From Paramicrobacterium sp051513965 (GTDB lineage: Bacteria; Actinomycetota; Actinomycetes; Actinomycetales; Microbacteriaceae): a stretch of DNA of 64,000 nucleotides. Under the pieces are notes generated by a model. The model had not been told where the DNA came from. It saw only the letters and a list, made by a program, of their open reading frames with translations, and searched no databases. The position numbers and the translations under genes are program-made. Below are positions 24,008 through 32,501 of the stretch, in pieces (position 1 is the stretch's first letter; each line of letters begins with the position of its first letter). The stretch covers positions 558,001 to 622,000 of the forward strand of contig NZ_CP195847.1 of assembly GCF_051513965.1 (NCBI RefSeq), written 5' to 3'.

Positions 24008-24640
24008 ATGGGTGCGCGGGTCTTCGTCTTCGACATCGACGGAGTCGTGCGCTCGTTCCGTCCCGCGCGCATGGCCGCTCGTCTCGACGCCGAGCTGAGA
24101 CTTGCGCCGGACATCATCGAACAGGTCGCCTTCGCTCCGCCGTTCGGTCGCGACCTCGTCGAGGGTCGACTGACGCGCGCGCAATGGGTCGAGAAGCTCA
24201 CGGAGAAGCTCACCGACATGACGCACAACGCGTCGGCCGTGGCGTCGATCGTCACGGAGTGGGCAAGCGACATCGGGCAGCTCATTCCCGACACGATCGA
24301 GCTCATCGACGAGCTGCGCACGGAGCATCCGGTGTTCGCCCTCACCAACGGAACCGACCAGACCCTCCGTGAGCTGACGGAGCACGACGTGGCGCATCGC
24401 TTCACGGGCATCCTCAACTCATACGACTTCGGCATCGCCAAGCCGGAGATCGAGGTGTATCGACGTGCGCACGCTCAGATCGAGGATGCTCTCGCCGAAC
24501 GCATCGCACCGGCATCCGTGCACTTCGCCGACGACCTCGACGAGAACATCCGCGCCGCCCAGGCATTCGGCTGGCAGGGTACGCGATACACGGATGCCGC
24601 GGCGCTCCGTCGCGCGCTCGGCGCTGTGACCGCCTCGTGA
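24008..24640 (+). CDS. HAD-superfamily hydrolase
   Basis: This 210-aa protein has HAD motif I as VFDIDGVVRSF (Asp nucleophile and acid/base Asp), motif II as the FALTNGT turn, a conserved Lys in DFGIAKPEIEVYRRA, and motif IV as VHFADDLDENIRAAQAFG. A helical cap lies between motifs I and II. Such enzymes dephosphorylate small molecules; the substrate cannot be told from sequence. The start at 24008 (not an upstream in-frame ATG at 23960) follows the -10 box. Its stop overlaps the GTG of rarD, so the two are translationally coupled. Confidence 0.86.
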   Translation: MGARVFVFDIDGVVRSFRPARMAARLDAELRLAPDIIEQVAFAPPFGRDLVEGRLTRAQWVEKLTEKLTDMTHNASAVASIVTEWASDIGQLIPDTIELIDELRTEHPVFALTNGTDQTLRELTEHDVAHRFTGILNSYDFGIAKPEIEVYRRAHAQIEDALAERIAPASVHFADDLDENIRAAQAFGWQGTRYTDAAALRRALGAVTAS

Positions 24641-25560
24641 CGCAGCCCACGCCGCTGGCCGGGCGCTCCGGATTCTTCTACGCCGCCTCGGCCTACCTCA
24701 TGTGGGGCGCGCTGCCGCTCTACTTCGTCGCGCTCGCGCCCGCAGGTCCGTACGAGATCGTCGCGATGCGCATCCTGTTCTCGCTCGTGTTCTGCGGCAT
24801 CCTGCTCACCGCGCTGCGCGACTGGCGCGCGTTCTTCGATCTCTTCCGCTCGCGCCGAACCATGCTCTTCATGGCGCTCGCCGCGGTGTTCATCTTCATC
24901 AACTGGCAGACGTACGTCGTCGCGGCGGTCACCGGTCACGTGATCGAGGCCTCACTCGGGTACTTCATCAACCCGATCGTGACGGTGCTGTTCGGCGTGC
25001 TGTTTCTGCGGGAAAAGCTGCGGCCGCTGCAGTGGGCCGCGGTCGGAGTCAGCGTCATCGCCGTGATCGTGCTGTGGATCGGATACGGCAGCTTTCCGAT
25101 CATCGCGCTCATCCTCGCGTTCTCGTTCGGGCTCTACGGGCTGATGAAGAACCGCGTGGGCGGCCGAGTCGGCGCGATCTCCGGGCTCACGCTCGAGACG
25201 CTGTTCCTCGCGCCGGTCGCGACCATCGAGCTCGTGTGGGTCGCGGCATCCACCGGTCTGATCTTCGGCACCGCGGGCGCGGGTAACACGACGCTGCTCG
25301 TCGCCTCGGGGATCGTGACCGCGGTTCCGCTGCTGCTCTTCGCCTCGGCGGCCCGCCGGCTGCCGCTCGTGTACATGGGGCTGTTCCAGTACATGACGCC
25401 GCTCATACAGTTCCTCGTGGGCGTCATCATTCTGAGAGAGCCGATGCCGCCGGAGCGCTGGGCCGGGTTCTTCCTCGTCTGGGCGGCACTCGTGCTGCTC
25501 ACGATCGACATGCTCCGGCGTGCGGGAACAGCCCGCCGCGGCCGTCTGAATTCCGCCTGA
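24637..25560 (+). CDS. rarD: EamA-family transporter RarD
   Basis: This 307-aa membrane protein has ten predicted spans. The start (GFFYAASAYLMWGALPLYFV) and the middle segment NWQTYVVAAVTGHVIEASLG are RarD hallmarks, as is YMGLFQYMTPLIQFLVGV near the end. RarD is a member of the drug/metabolite transporter superfamily, linked to chloramphenicol resistance in Pseudomonas, but its natural substrate is unsettled. It starts at GTG, overlapping the HAD gene stop by 4 nt. Confidence 0.9.
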   Translation: MTQPTPLAGRSGFFYAASAYLMWGALPLYFVALAPAGPYEIVAMRILFSLVFCGILLTALRDWRAFFDLFRSRRTMLFMALAAVFIFINWQTYVVAAVTGHVIEASLGYFINPIVTVLFGVLFLREKLRPLQWAAVGVSVIAVIVLWIGYGSFPIIALILAFSFGLYGLMKNRVGGRVGAISGLTLETLFLAPVATIELVWVAASTGLIFGTAGAGNTTLLVASGIVTAVPLLLFASAARRLPLVYMGLFQYMTPLIQFLVGVIILREPMPPERWAGFFLVWAALVLLTIDMLRRAGTARRGRLNSA

Positions 25561-25661
25561 TCGTCACCCGGCAGAAACACTCGGCCGCGGTGGTTACCAT
25601 GGATTACCGGCGTCGAAAACGGCTCCGCCGGCTTTCACGACTCACCTCTTGAAGGGAAGCA

Positions 25662-27164
25662 ATGGACACCACGGATCCGTTCGGCTATGTCGGGCTCACC
25701 TATGACGATGTGCTGCTGCTGCCAGCGCACACAGACGTCATCCCGAGCGAGGCAGACACCTCATCGCGACTGACCAAGCGGATCACCGTTGCGACGCCCC
25801 TGCTCTCGAGCGCGATGGACACCGTGACCGAGACGCGCATGGCCATTGCGATGGCGCGCGAGGGTGGCATCGGCATCCTGCACCGCAACATCTCCATCGC
25901 CGACCAGGCCGAGATGGTCGACCGCGTCAAGCGCAGCGAGTCGGGCATGATCACGAACCCCGTGACGACGCGTGCCGAGGCCACCATCGCCGAGGTCGAC
26001 GAGCTGTGCGGCCGCTTCCGCGTTTCGGGCCTCCCGGTCGTTGACGGATCGGGCGTGCTCAAGGGCATCGTCACGAACCGCGACATGCGCTTCGTGCCCG
26101 ACGACAAGAAAGCCGTCACTCCGGTCTCGCAGGTGATGACCAGCACGAACCTCATCACGGCACCCGTCGGCACCTCCGCGGAGGAAGCCATGGCGCTGCT
26201 GGCCGAGCACCGCATCGAGAAGCTTCCGCTCGTGAACGACGCTGGCGTGCTCAAGGGTCTCATCACCGTCAAGGACTTCGACAAGAGCGAGAAGTACCCC
26301 CTCGCGACCAAGGACGACAGCGGCCGTCTCCGTGTCGGCGCGGCCATCGGCTTCTTCGGCGATGCCTGGGAGCGCGCGTGTGCGCTGCGCGACGCCGGTG
26401 TGGACGTTCTCGTCGTCGACACCGCGAACGGCGACTCTGAGGGCGTCCTCGCGCTCATCCGCAAGATCAAGGCCGACCCGTCGTTCAGCAAGGTCGACGT
26501 GATCGGCGGCAACGTCGCGACCGGTTCGGGCGCGCGGGCGATCGCCGAGGCCGGAGCGGATGCCGTCAAGGTCGGCGTCGGCCCCGGATCGATCTGCACC
26601 ACGCGCGTCGTCGCAGGTGTCGGCGTTCCGCAGGTCTCCGCCGTGTACGAGGCGCGCCAGGCGGTGAAAGACCTCGACGTCCCGATCATCGCGGACGGCG
26701 GCCTGCAGTACTCCGGCGACATCGCCAAGGCTCTCGTGGCCGGCGCCGAGAGCGTCATGCTCGGCTCACTTCTTGCCGGGTGCGACGAGAGCCCCGGCGA
26801 GCTCGTGTTCGTCAACGGCAAGCAGTTCAAGACCTACCGCGGCATGGGCTCCCTCGGTGCCCTTCAGACGCGCGGCAAGAAGACCTCGTACTCAAAGGAC
26901 CGCTACTTCCAGGCTGACGTGCCGAGCGATGACAAGCTCATTCCCGAGGGCATCGAGGGCCAGGTTCCGTACCGCGGTCCGCTCTCGGCAGTCGCCTACC
27001 AGCTGATCGGCGGACTGCGTCAGTCGATGTTCTACGTGGGCGCCCGCACGATCGACGAGCTCAAGGAGCGTGGCAAGTTCGTGCGCATCACGCCCGCCGG
27101 ACTCAAGGAATCGCACCCGCACGACGTGCAGATCGTCGTGGAGGCGCCGAACTACCGTCGCTGA
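25662..27164 (+). CDS. guaB: IMP dehydrogenase
   Basis: This 500-aa enzyme oxidises IMP to XMP, the controlling step of GMP synthesis. The TIM-barrel catalytic domain is split by two CBS domains (about residues 95-215). The catalytic Cys312 lies in GVGPGSICTTRVVAGVG, and the mobile flap has FKTYRGMGSLGA. The RBS is GAAGGGAAG. It sits about 2.3 kb before guaB3 and 6.6 kb before guaA on the same strand. The 101 bp before it hold no recognised riboswitch; a small ccggcg/cgccgg stem is visible. Confidence 0.96.
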   Translation: MDTTDPFGYVGLTYDDVLLLPAHTDVIPSEADTSSRLTKRITVATPLLSSAMDTVTETRMAIAMAREGGIGILHRNISIADQAEMVDRVKRSESGMITNPVTTRAEATIAEVDELCGRFRVSGLPVVDGSGVLKGIVTNRDMRFVPDDKKAVTPVSQVMTSTNLITAPVGTSAEEAMALLAEHRIEKLPLVNDAGVLKGLITVKDFDKSEKYPLATKDDSGRLRVGAAIGFFGDAWERACALRDAGVDVLVVDTANGDSEGVLALIRKIKADPSFSKVDVIGGNVATGSGARAIAEAGADAVKVGVGPGSICTTRVVAGVGVPQVSAVYEARQAVKDLDVPIIADGGLQYSGDIAKALVAGAESVMLGSLLAGCDESPGELVFVNGKQFKTYRGMGSLGALQTRGKKTSYSKDRYFQADVPSDDKLIPEGIEGQVPYRGPLSAVAYQLIGGLRQSMFYVGARTIDELKERGKFVRITPAGLKESHPHDVQIVVEAPNYRR

Positions 27165-27172
27165 TCTCACGG

Positions 27173-27210
27173 CGACCGGCCGGTGCTCGCCCCGCGGGTG
27201 CCGGCGGTCG
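27173..27210. terminator. hairpin between convergent guaB and the GntR-type gene
   Basis: cgaccggccggtgc and tgccggcggtcg pair with one bulge and a 12-nt loop. It lies between two convergent 3' ends and lacks a T-tract. Confidence 0.45.
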
Positions 27211-27213
27211 GCG

Positions 27214-27915
27214 TTAACGCAGCGAGTCGTCCACCTGGATCTCGTCCCACACGCCGTGCATGTGGGAGCGTGAGTGCCGCTCTGCGGCTGCGGCATCCCC
27301 GTCGCTGATCGCCTCGGCCACGGCCTCGTGCTCCTCCAGAGTGCCGGGCGCGGGGATGCGCGGGTTGAGACCGAGTCGTGCGCGACCGGCGAGGACGTCG
27401 CGGACGGGGTTCCGCAGCGCGATCAGCTGAGGGTTTCCGGATGCTCGCAGCAGCAGCTCGTGAAAGGCGATGTCGATTGCGAGGAACTCGTCCGAGGTGC
27501 CGTGGCCGGCTTCGCCGACGGCGCGAAGCTGAGCGGCAAGCCGACGCAGCTCCGCCCGCTGCGTGGGGGTGGCCCGGAGTGCGGCGAGACGCGCGGCGGT
27601 CGGCTCGACGGCGACGCGAAGCTCCATGAGTGCGCTCAGCTGCTGGCGTCGGAACGGCCCCTGCAGGTTCCACTCGATGAGCTGGGGAGCGAAGGCATCC
27701 CAGCAGTCTCGCGGCTGCACTGTGATGCCCACCCGTCGCCGTGACGCGACCAAGCCGAGACTCTCGAGAACGCGGACGGCCTCGCGCACGACCGTCCGCG
27801 ATGCGCCGTAGTCGTGCTCGAGCTGAGCGAGGGTGAAGACCGAGCCGGGCGGAAACTCACCCGCGGCGATGCGCGCGCCGAGGTCGTCCGTCACGTCGCT
27901 GTGGATTCCGGCCAC
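27214..27915 (-). CDS. GntR-family transcriptional regulator, FadR subfamily
   Basis: This is a 233-aa protein. The N-terminal winged helix (about residues 5-70) has TLAQLEHDYGASRTVVREAV and VRVLESLGLVASRRRVGITV, typical of GntR proteins. The C-terminal all-helical FCD domain has the metal/ligand residues in DIAFHELLLRASGN and the final RSHMHGV His. The GTG at 27915 was chosen because GAAGGGAG precedes it; the longer frame from the ATG at 27960 would run through the operator region. It is divergent from a gluconate permease gene, which suggests it senses gluconate or its phosphate. Confidence 0.86.
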   Translation of the reverse strand: MAGIHSDVTDDLGARIAAGEFPPGSVFTLAQLEHDYGASRTVVREAVRVLESLGLVASRRRVGITVQPRDCWDAFAPQLIEWNLQGPFRRQQLSALMELRVAVEPTAARLAALRATPTQRAELRRLAAQLRAVGEAGHGTSDEFLAIDIAFHELLLRASGNPQLIALRNPVRDVLAGRARLGLNPRIPAPGTLEEHEAVAEAISDGDAAAAERHSRSHMHGVWDEIQVDDSLR

Positions 27916-27937
27916 CGTCGGCTCCCTTCGTCGAGGT

Positions 27938-27970
27938 GTAGTACTACCATAGCGTGTCATAAAGTAGTAT
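27938..27970. promoter_or_regulatory. putative GntR operator region between regulator and permease
   Basis: GTAGTACTAC (27938-27947) is a perfect 10-bp palindrome, and a related GTAGTAT follows at 27964, 26 bp further on. The first resembles sites I recall for gluconate regulators of Corynebacterium (core around ATGRTAGTAC). TAGTAT at 27965 may also be the permease -10 box. Confidence 0.55.
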
Positions 27971-28029
27971 CTTTACCGATGGCCTCGTTCGAGGCATCCC
28001 TCAGACCCCAACCAATTCAATGGAGAATC

Positions 28030-29412
28030 ATGCTCGACGGCTGGACCCAGACCCTCGGAGCAGGCCCCCTGCTCGGCATCGCCGCAGGGGCGGTGCTGCT
28101 CATTCTTCTGCTCGTCATCAAACTCAGGGTCCATGCGTTCATCACGCTCGTCGTGGTCTCCGTGCTCACCGCTGTCGTCACCGGGCTGCCCACCGACAAG
28201 CTCATGGACGTGCTGCTCTACGGCTTCTCCGGAACGCTCGGCGAAGTCGCGCTGCTCGTGTGCCTCGGAGCGATCCTCGGCCGGCTCATCGAGCATTCGG
28301 GCGGTGCGAAGTCTGTGGCCGAGGCGATGGTGAAGGCGTTCGGTGAGAAGCACGCCGCCTTCGCGCTCGGCGTCACGTCGCTGCTGCTCGGATTCCCGAT
28401 CTTCTTCGACGCCGGGCTGATCGTCATGCTGCCGATCATCTTCGCGGTCGCCCGTCGCATGGGCGGCAGGAACCTGCTGCTGTACGGCATCGGCGGCGCG
28501 GCTGCGTTCTCGGTGATGCACGTCTTCCTTCCCCCGCATCCCGGCCCTGTCACGGCCACCGTCGACTACGGGGCGAACCTCGGCATCGTGATGCTCATCG
28601 GAATCGTGATCGCCTTCCCGACCTGGTATCTTTCGGGCTACCTGTGGGGAAAGTTCGTGAACTCGCGCATCCCGCTCGCCGTGCCCGCTCTGTTCGGCTC
28701 GATCGACGAGGACCAGCCGGTCCGCCCGCCGAAGGCGCGCACCGTCATCGGCATCCTGATCATTCCCGTCGTCCTGATCTTCCTCAACACCGGCCTCACC
28801 ACGCTCGTTGACACGGGCGCGCTCGAGGGCGACCAGCTGTGGGTCCAGGCGCTCATTCTCATCGGAAACTCGCCGATCGCCCTGCTCATCACCGCGCTCG
28901 TCGCGCTGGTCGTGCTCGGCAGCGCTCGCGGCGAGAAGGGCTCCGCGCTCGAGAAGCTCGTCGACGGAACGTTCGGACCGGTCGCGAGCGTCATCCTGAT
29001 CACCGGCGCCGGCGGGATGTTCGGGGGAGTGCTCGAGCTCTCCGGCATCGGCGACGCGCTCGCTGACACGCTGGCGGATGTCGGTCTGCCCACGATCGTC
29101 GCGGCCTACGTCATCTCGGTGATCCTGCGCCTCGCGCAGGGCTCCGCGACCGTCGCACTCGTAACGACGGCCGGGCTCATGGCGCCGGCGGTCACCGCGG
29201 GGTCGTACGGCACGGTCGACGTCGCCGCCATCACACTCGCAACGGCGGCTGGATCGGTGTTCGGCAGTCACGTGAACGACTCCGGCTTCTGGCTCGTCGG
29301 CAAGCTGATGGACATGGACGTCAAGACGACCCTCAAGACGTGGACGGTGCAGCAGGCGCTCGAATCGGTGATCGCCTTCGTGCTTGTGCTGGTCGTGTAC
29401 CTGATCTTCTGA
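28030..29412 (+). CDS. gntP: gluconate:H+ symporter, GntP family
   Basis: This 460-aa membrane protein has about twelve spans. GntP landmarks are LGFPIFFDAGLIVMLPIIFA, FLPPHPGPVTATVDYGANLG, RLAQGSATVALVTTAGLMAP, and GSHVNDSGFWLVGKLMDMD, all conserved in gluconate and related sugar-acid permeases. The start ATG at 28030 follows TGGAGAA; further upstream codons in this frame run through the operator. It is divergent from the GntR-type gene. No gluconate kinase gene is next to it, so uptake and phosphorylation are encoded apart. Confidence 0.9.
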   Translation: MLDGWTQTLGAGPLLGIAAGAVLLILLLVIKLRVHAFITLVVVSVLTAVVTGLPTDKLMDVLLYGFSGTLGEVALLVCLGAILGRLIEHSGGAKSVAEAMVKAFGEKHAAFALGVTSLLLGFPIFFDAGLIVMLPIIFAVARRMGGRNLLLYGIGGAAAFSVMHVFLPPHPGPVTATVDYGANLGIVMLIGIVIAFPTWYLSGYLWGKFVNSRIPLAVPALFGSIDEDQPVRPPKARTVIGILIIPVVLIFLNTGLTTLVDTGALEGDQLWVQALILIGNSPIALLITALVALVVLGSARGEKGSALEKLVDGTFGPVASVILITGAGGMFGGVLELSGIGDALADTLADVGLPTIVAAYVISVILRLAQGSATVALVTTAGLMAPAVTAGSYGTVDVAAITLATAAGSVFGSHVNDSGFWLVGKLMDMDVKTTLKTWTVQQALESVIAFVLVLVVYLIF

Positions 29413-29451
29413 TCGCGGGGGCTGGAGAAGTGCCATGTCGTGCCCGGGCGG

Positions 29452-29457
29452 TAAGGT
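29452..29457 (+). promoter_or_regulatory. -10 box TAAGGT of guaB3
   Basis: TAAGGT ends 7 nt before the GTG at 29465, with no Shine-Dalgarno sequence between them. Confidence 0.5.
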
Positions 29458-29464
29458 GGATGCC

Positions 29465-30589
29465 GTGAGCCAAGAAACCGAAATCGGCCGCGCCAAGCGG
29501 GCACGCACCACCTTCTCGTTCGACGACGTCGCTATCGTGCCGTCGCGACGAACCCGTGACCCCGAAGACGTGTCGACCTCCTGGACCATCGACGCCTACA
29601 CGTTCGACACCCCGTTCATCGCCGCACCGATGGACTCCGTGGTGTCGCCGCGCACGGCCATCATGATGGGGCAGCTCGGCGGTCTCGGCGTGCTCGACCT
29701 CGAAGGCCTCTGGACGCGCTATGAGAACCCCGAGCCATTGCTCGAGGAGATCCGCAACGCCCCGGCGGACACGGTCGTGGCTCGTATGCAGGAGCTCTAC
29801 GCCGAGCCGGTGAAGGCCGAGCTCATTACGGCGCGCATCAGCGAGATCCGCGAGGCCGGCGTCACCGTCGCCGGGTCGCTCTCGCCGCAGCGCACGCAAG
29901 AGTTCTACCAGACCGTCGTCGACGCGGGAGTCGACCTCTTCGTCATCCGCGGCACCACGGTCTCGGCCGAGCATGTCTCGCAGAACCAGGAGCCCCTGAA
30001 CCTCAAGAAGTTCATCTACGAGCTCGACGTGCCCGTCATCGTCGGCGGCGCCGCGACCTACACGGCGGCGCTGCACCTCATGCGCACGGGAGCGGCCGGT
30101 GTGCTCGTAGGCTTCGGCGGGGGAGCGGCGTCGACGACGCGCAACACCCTCGGCATCCACGCCCCCATGGCCACCGCTGTCGCTGATGTGGCGGGCGCGC
30201 GTCGCGATTACCTCGATGAGTCGGGCGGGCGCTACGTGCACGTCATCGCCGACGGCGGTCTCGGCACCTCGGGCGACATCGTCAAGGCGATCGCCTGCGG
30301 CGCCGACGCCGTCATGCTCGGCACGACGTTCGCTCGCGCCAGCGACGCACCGGGCGGCGGCTTCCACTGGGGCGCCGAGGCACACCACTCGAAGCTCCCA
30401 CGCGGCAACCGCGTCGAGGTGGGCACGACCGGCACGCTCGAGGAGATCGTGTACGGCCCCGCGACGCGTCCCGACGGCACCGCGAACCTGCTCGGAGCCC
30501 TCAAGCGTTCCATGGCGACCACCGGATACAGCGACCTCAAAGAGTTCCAGCGGGTCGAAGTGGTTGTCGCGCCGTACCTCCTGCGTTAG
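29465..30589 (+). CDS. guaB3: GuaB3 family IMP dehydrogenase-related protein
   Basis: This 374-aa protein is an IMPDH/GMP-reductase-fold TIM barrel without CBS domains. It has FDDVAIVPSRRTRDPEDVS and FIAAPMDSVVSPRTA near the start, and YVHVIADGGLGTSGDIVKAI later. In the loop that carries the catalytic Cys in IMPDH (GPGSICTTR) it reads GGGAASTTRNTLG, with Ser in place of Cys. GuaB3 proteins are widespread in actinobacteria; a cyanobacterial member has been reported as a GMP reductase, but the role here is open. The GTG start was chosen from the -10 box. It lies between guaB and guaA. Confidence 0.9.
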   Translation: MSQETEIGRAKRARTTFSFDDVAIVPSRRTRDPEDVSTSWTIDAYTFDTPFIAAPMDSVVSPRTAIMMGQLGGLGVLDLEGLWTRYENPEPLLEEIRNAPADTVVARMQELYAEPVKAELITARISEIREAGVTVAGSLSPQRTQEFYQTVVDAGVDLFVIRGTTVSAEHVSQNQEPLNLKKFIYELDVPVIVGGAATYTAALHLMRTGAAGVLVGFGGGAASTTRNTLGIHAPMATAVADVAGARRDYLDESGGRYVHVIADGGLGTSGDIVKAIACGADAVMLGTTFARASDAPGGGFHWGAEAHHSKLPRGNRVEVGTTGTLEEIVYGPATRPDGTANLLGALKRSMATTGYSDLKEFQRVEVVVAPYLLR

Positions 30590-30642
30590 CGTCGAGTCAG
30601 AGGGTCTGCGACCTGAGACAGGCCTTCCTGATGGAGGTTCGA

Positions 30643-32370
30643 ATGAGCGCCAAGAAGACCGTCGCACGGTCACGGAAGTTGGGACCTGAGGAACGCGCTG
30701 ACGCGATCAGGGAGATGAGCTCCAAGGAGCTCGATGTTCTGGTCATCGGCGGGGGCATCGTCGGCGCGGGAAGCGCGATGGATGCCGTCACACGCGGCCT
30801 CTCCACGGGCCTGCTCGAAGCTCGAGACTGGGCGAGCGGAACATCGAGCCGCTCCTCGAAGCTTGTGCACGGCGGCATCCGCTATCTCGAACAGCTCGAC
30901 TTCGGCCTCGTGCGCGAAGCGCTCATCGAGCGCGGCCTTCTGCTGCAGCGCATCGCGCCTCACCTTGTGAAGCCCGTGCGGTTCCTCTATCCGCTGCACA
31001 AGCCAGTGTGGGAGAGGTTCTACATCGGTGCGGGCATGATGCTCTACGACATCTTCAGCTACACGGGAGGTCGCCCTCCGGGCGTTCCGCACCACCGCCA
31101 CCTGACCAAGCGCCAGGTGCAGCGGTCGATTCCGTCCCTGCGCAGCAACGCCTTCGTCGGCGGGCTCACGTACTACGACGCGCAGGTGGACGACGCGCGC
31201 TACGTCGCCTCGCTCGTGCGCACCGCATCCGCCTACGGCGCGCACGTGGCGAGCCGCGTCCGCGTCGAGGGGTTCCTCAAGGTCGGGCAGCGCGTCGTCG
31301 GGGTGAAGGCGCACGACCTCGAGACCGACGAGCACTTCGAGGTCAAGGCGAAGCAGGTCGTCAATGCGACCGGTGTCTGGACCGACGACACGCAGTCGAT
31401 GGTGGGGGAGCGCGGCCAGTTCAAGGTGCGCGCCTCGAAGGGCATCCACCTCGTCGTGCCGCGCGATCGCTTCCAATCGACGATGGGCATGATCCTCCGC
31501 ACCGAGAAGAGCGTGCTCTTCGTCATTCCGTGGGGACGACACTGGCTCATCGGCACGACCGACACCGACTGGCACCTCGACAAGGCGCACCCCGCGGCGA
31601 CCGCCGCCGACATCGACTACCTGCTCGAGCACGTCAACCGGGTGCTCGCGGTGCCGCTCACCCGCGACGACGTCGAGGGCGTCTACGCGGGTCTCCGCCC
31701 GCTGCTCGCCGGTGAGAGCGACGAGACCTCGAAGCTGTCGCGCGAGCACGTCGTGACGCACTCGGTGCCCGGTCTCGTCGTGGTGGCTGGCGGCAAGTGG
31801 ACGACCTACCGCGTCATGGCGAAGGACGCCATCGACGCCGCGGTCGACGCGCTCGACGGCAAGATCCCCGAGTCGACCACCGAGAACATCTCACTGCTCG
31901 GCGCCGAGGGGTATCAGGCCGCGTGGAACAAGCGCGGCAAGATCGCCCGCCGGTTCGGCGTGCACAAGGCCCGCGTCGAGCACCTGCTGAACCGCTACGG
32001 CGTGCTGACCGACGACATCCTCGATCTGATCCGCGATCGTCCCGACCTGCAGGACCCCCTGCCGGGCGCCGACGACTACATCAAGGCCGAGGTCGTGTAC
32101 GCAGCCACGAGCGAGGGAGCACTGCACATCGAGGACGTCCTCGCCCGCCGCACCCGCATTTCGATCGAAGCCTGGGACCGAGGCGTCTCTGCAGCTCCGG
32201 TGGTCGCCGAGCTCATGGCCGAGGTGCTCGGCTGGGACGACGCGAAGAAGGAGTCCGAGGTGCAGTACTACCTGCAGCGCGTGGCCGCTGAGCGGGCGTC
32301 GCAGGAGCAGCCGGACGACGAGTCGGCCGACCGCGTGAGGCTCGAAGCACCCGATATCTCACAGGTGTGA
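30643..32370 (+). CDS. glpD: glycerol-3-phosphate dehydrogenase (FAD, aerobic)
   Basis: This 575-aa flavoprotein oxidises glycerol-3-phosphate to dihydroxyacetone phosphate and passes electrons to the quinone pool at the membrane. The FAD-binding motif is DVLVIGGGIVGAGSAMDAVT, followed by RSSKLVHGGIRYLEQLDFGL, typical of GlpD. A C-terminal GlpD_C domain covers about residues 410-545. The start was placed at 30643 because GGAGG precedes it; a second ATG twelve bases upstream overlaps that site. It lies 53 bp after guaB3 and ends at a strong hairpin. Confidence 0.93.
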   Translation: MSAKKTVARSRKLGPEERADAIREMSSKELDVLVIGGGIVGAGSAMDAVTRGLSTGLLEARDWASGTSSRSSKLVHGGIRYLEQLDFGLVREALIERGLLLQRIAPHLVKPVRFLYPLHKPVWERFYIGAGMMLYDIFSYTGGRPPGVPHHRHLTKRQVQRSIPSLRSNAFVGGLTYYDAQVDDARYVASLVRTASAYGAHVASRVRVEGFLKVGQRVVGVKAHDLETDEHFEVKAKQVVNATGVWTDDTQSMVGERGQFKVRASKGIHLVVPRDRFQSTMGMILRTEKSVLFVIPWGRHWLIGTTDTDWHLDKAHPAATAADIDYLLEHVNRVLAVPLTRDDVEGVYAGLRPLLAGESDETSKLSREHVVTHSVPGLVVVAGGKWTTYRVMAKDAIDAAVDALDGKIPESTTENISLLGAEGYQAAWNKRGKIARRFGVHKARVEHLLNRYGVLTDDILDLIRDRPDLQDPLPGADDYIKAEVVYAATSEGALHIEDVLARRTRISIEAWDRGVSAAPVVAELMAEVLGWDDAKKESEVQYYLQRVAAERASQEQPDDESADRVRLEAPDISQV

Positions 32371-32377
32371 GGATGCC

Positions 32378-32407
32378 GCGTCGGCGCAGCGTCTCGCGCG
32401 CCGACGC
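32378..32407 (+). terminator. terminator-like hairpin after glpD
   Basis: gcgtcggcgc and gcgccgacgc form a perfect 10-bp stem with a 10-nt loop, 7 bp after the glpD stop codon. No T-tract follows. Confidence 0.65.
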
Positions 32408-32459
32408 AGCTCCTCTGCGGTTCCGCGGCTTCAGCGAGCCCACAGCGGCGAGCCGGTAG

Positions 32460-32493
32460 AGTCGAAGCGTTCCCGGTGGGGAACTCTTCGACT
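32460..32493 (+). other. strong stem-loop in the SURF1 gene leader
   Basis: agtcgaag-c-gttccc-ggtg-gggaac-t-cttcgact forms a 14-bp stem with one C-T mismatch. It follows a TAGAGT box (32456-32461) and ends 8 nt before the GTG start, so it could control start-site access or stabilise the mRNA. Confidence 0.5.
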
Positions 32494-32501
32494 GTGAAAG
32501 A

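Noticed and set aside
25561..25661. Purine riboswitch before guaB
   Set aside because: No purine-aptamer-like fold is visible; only a short ccggcg/cgccgg stem is present and the gap is about 100 bp.
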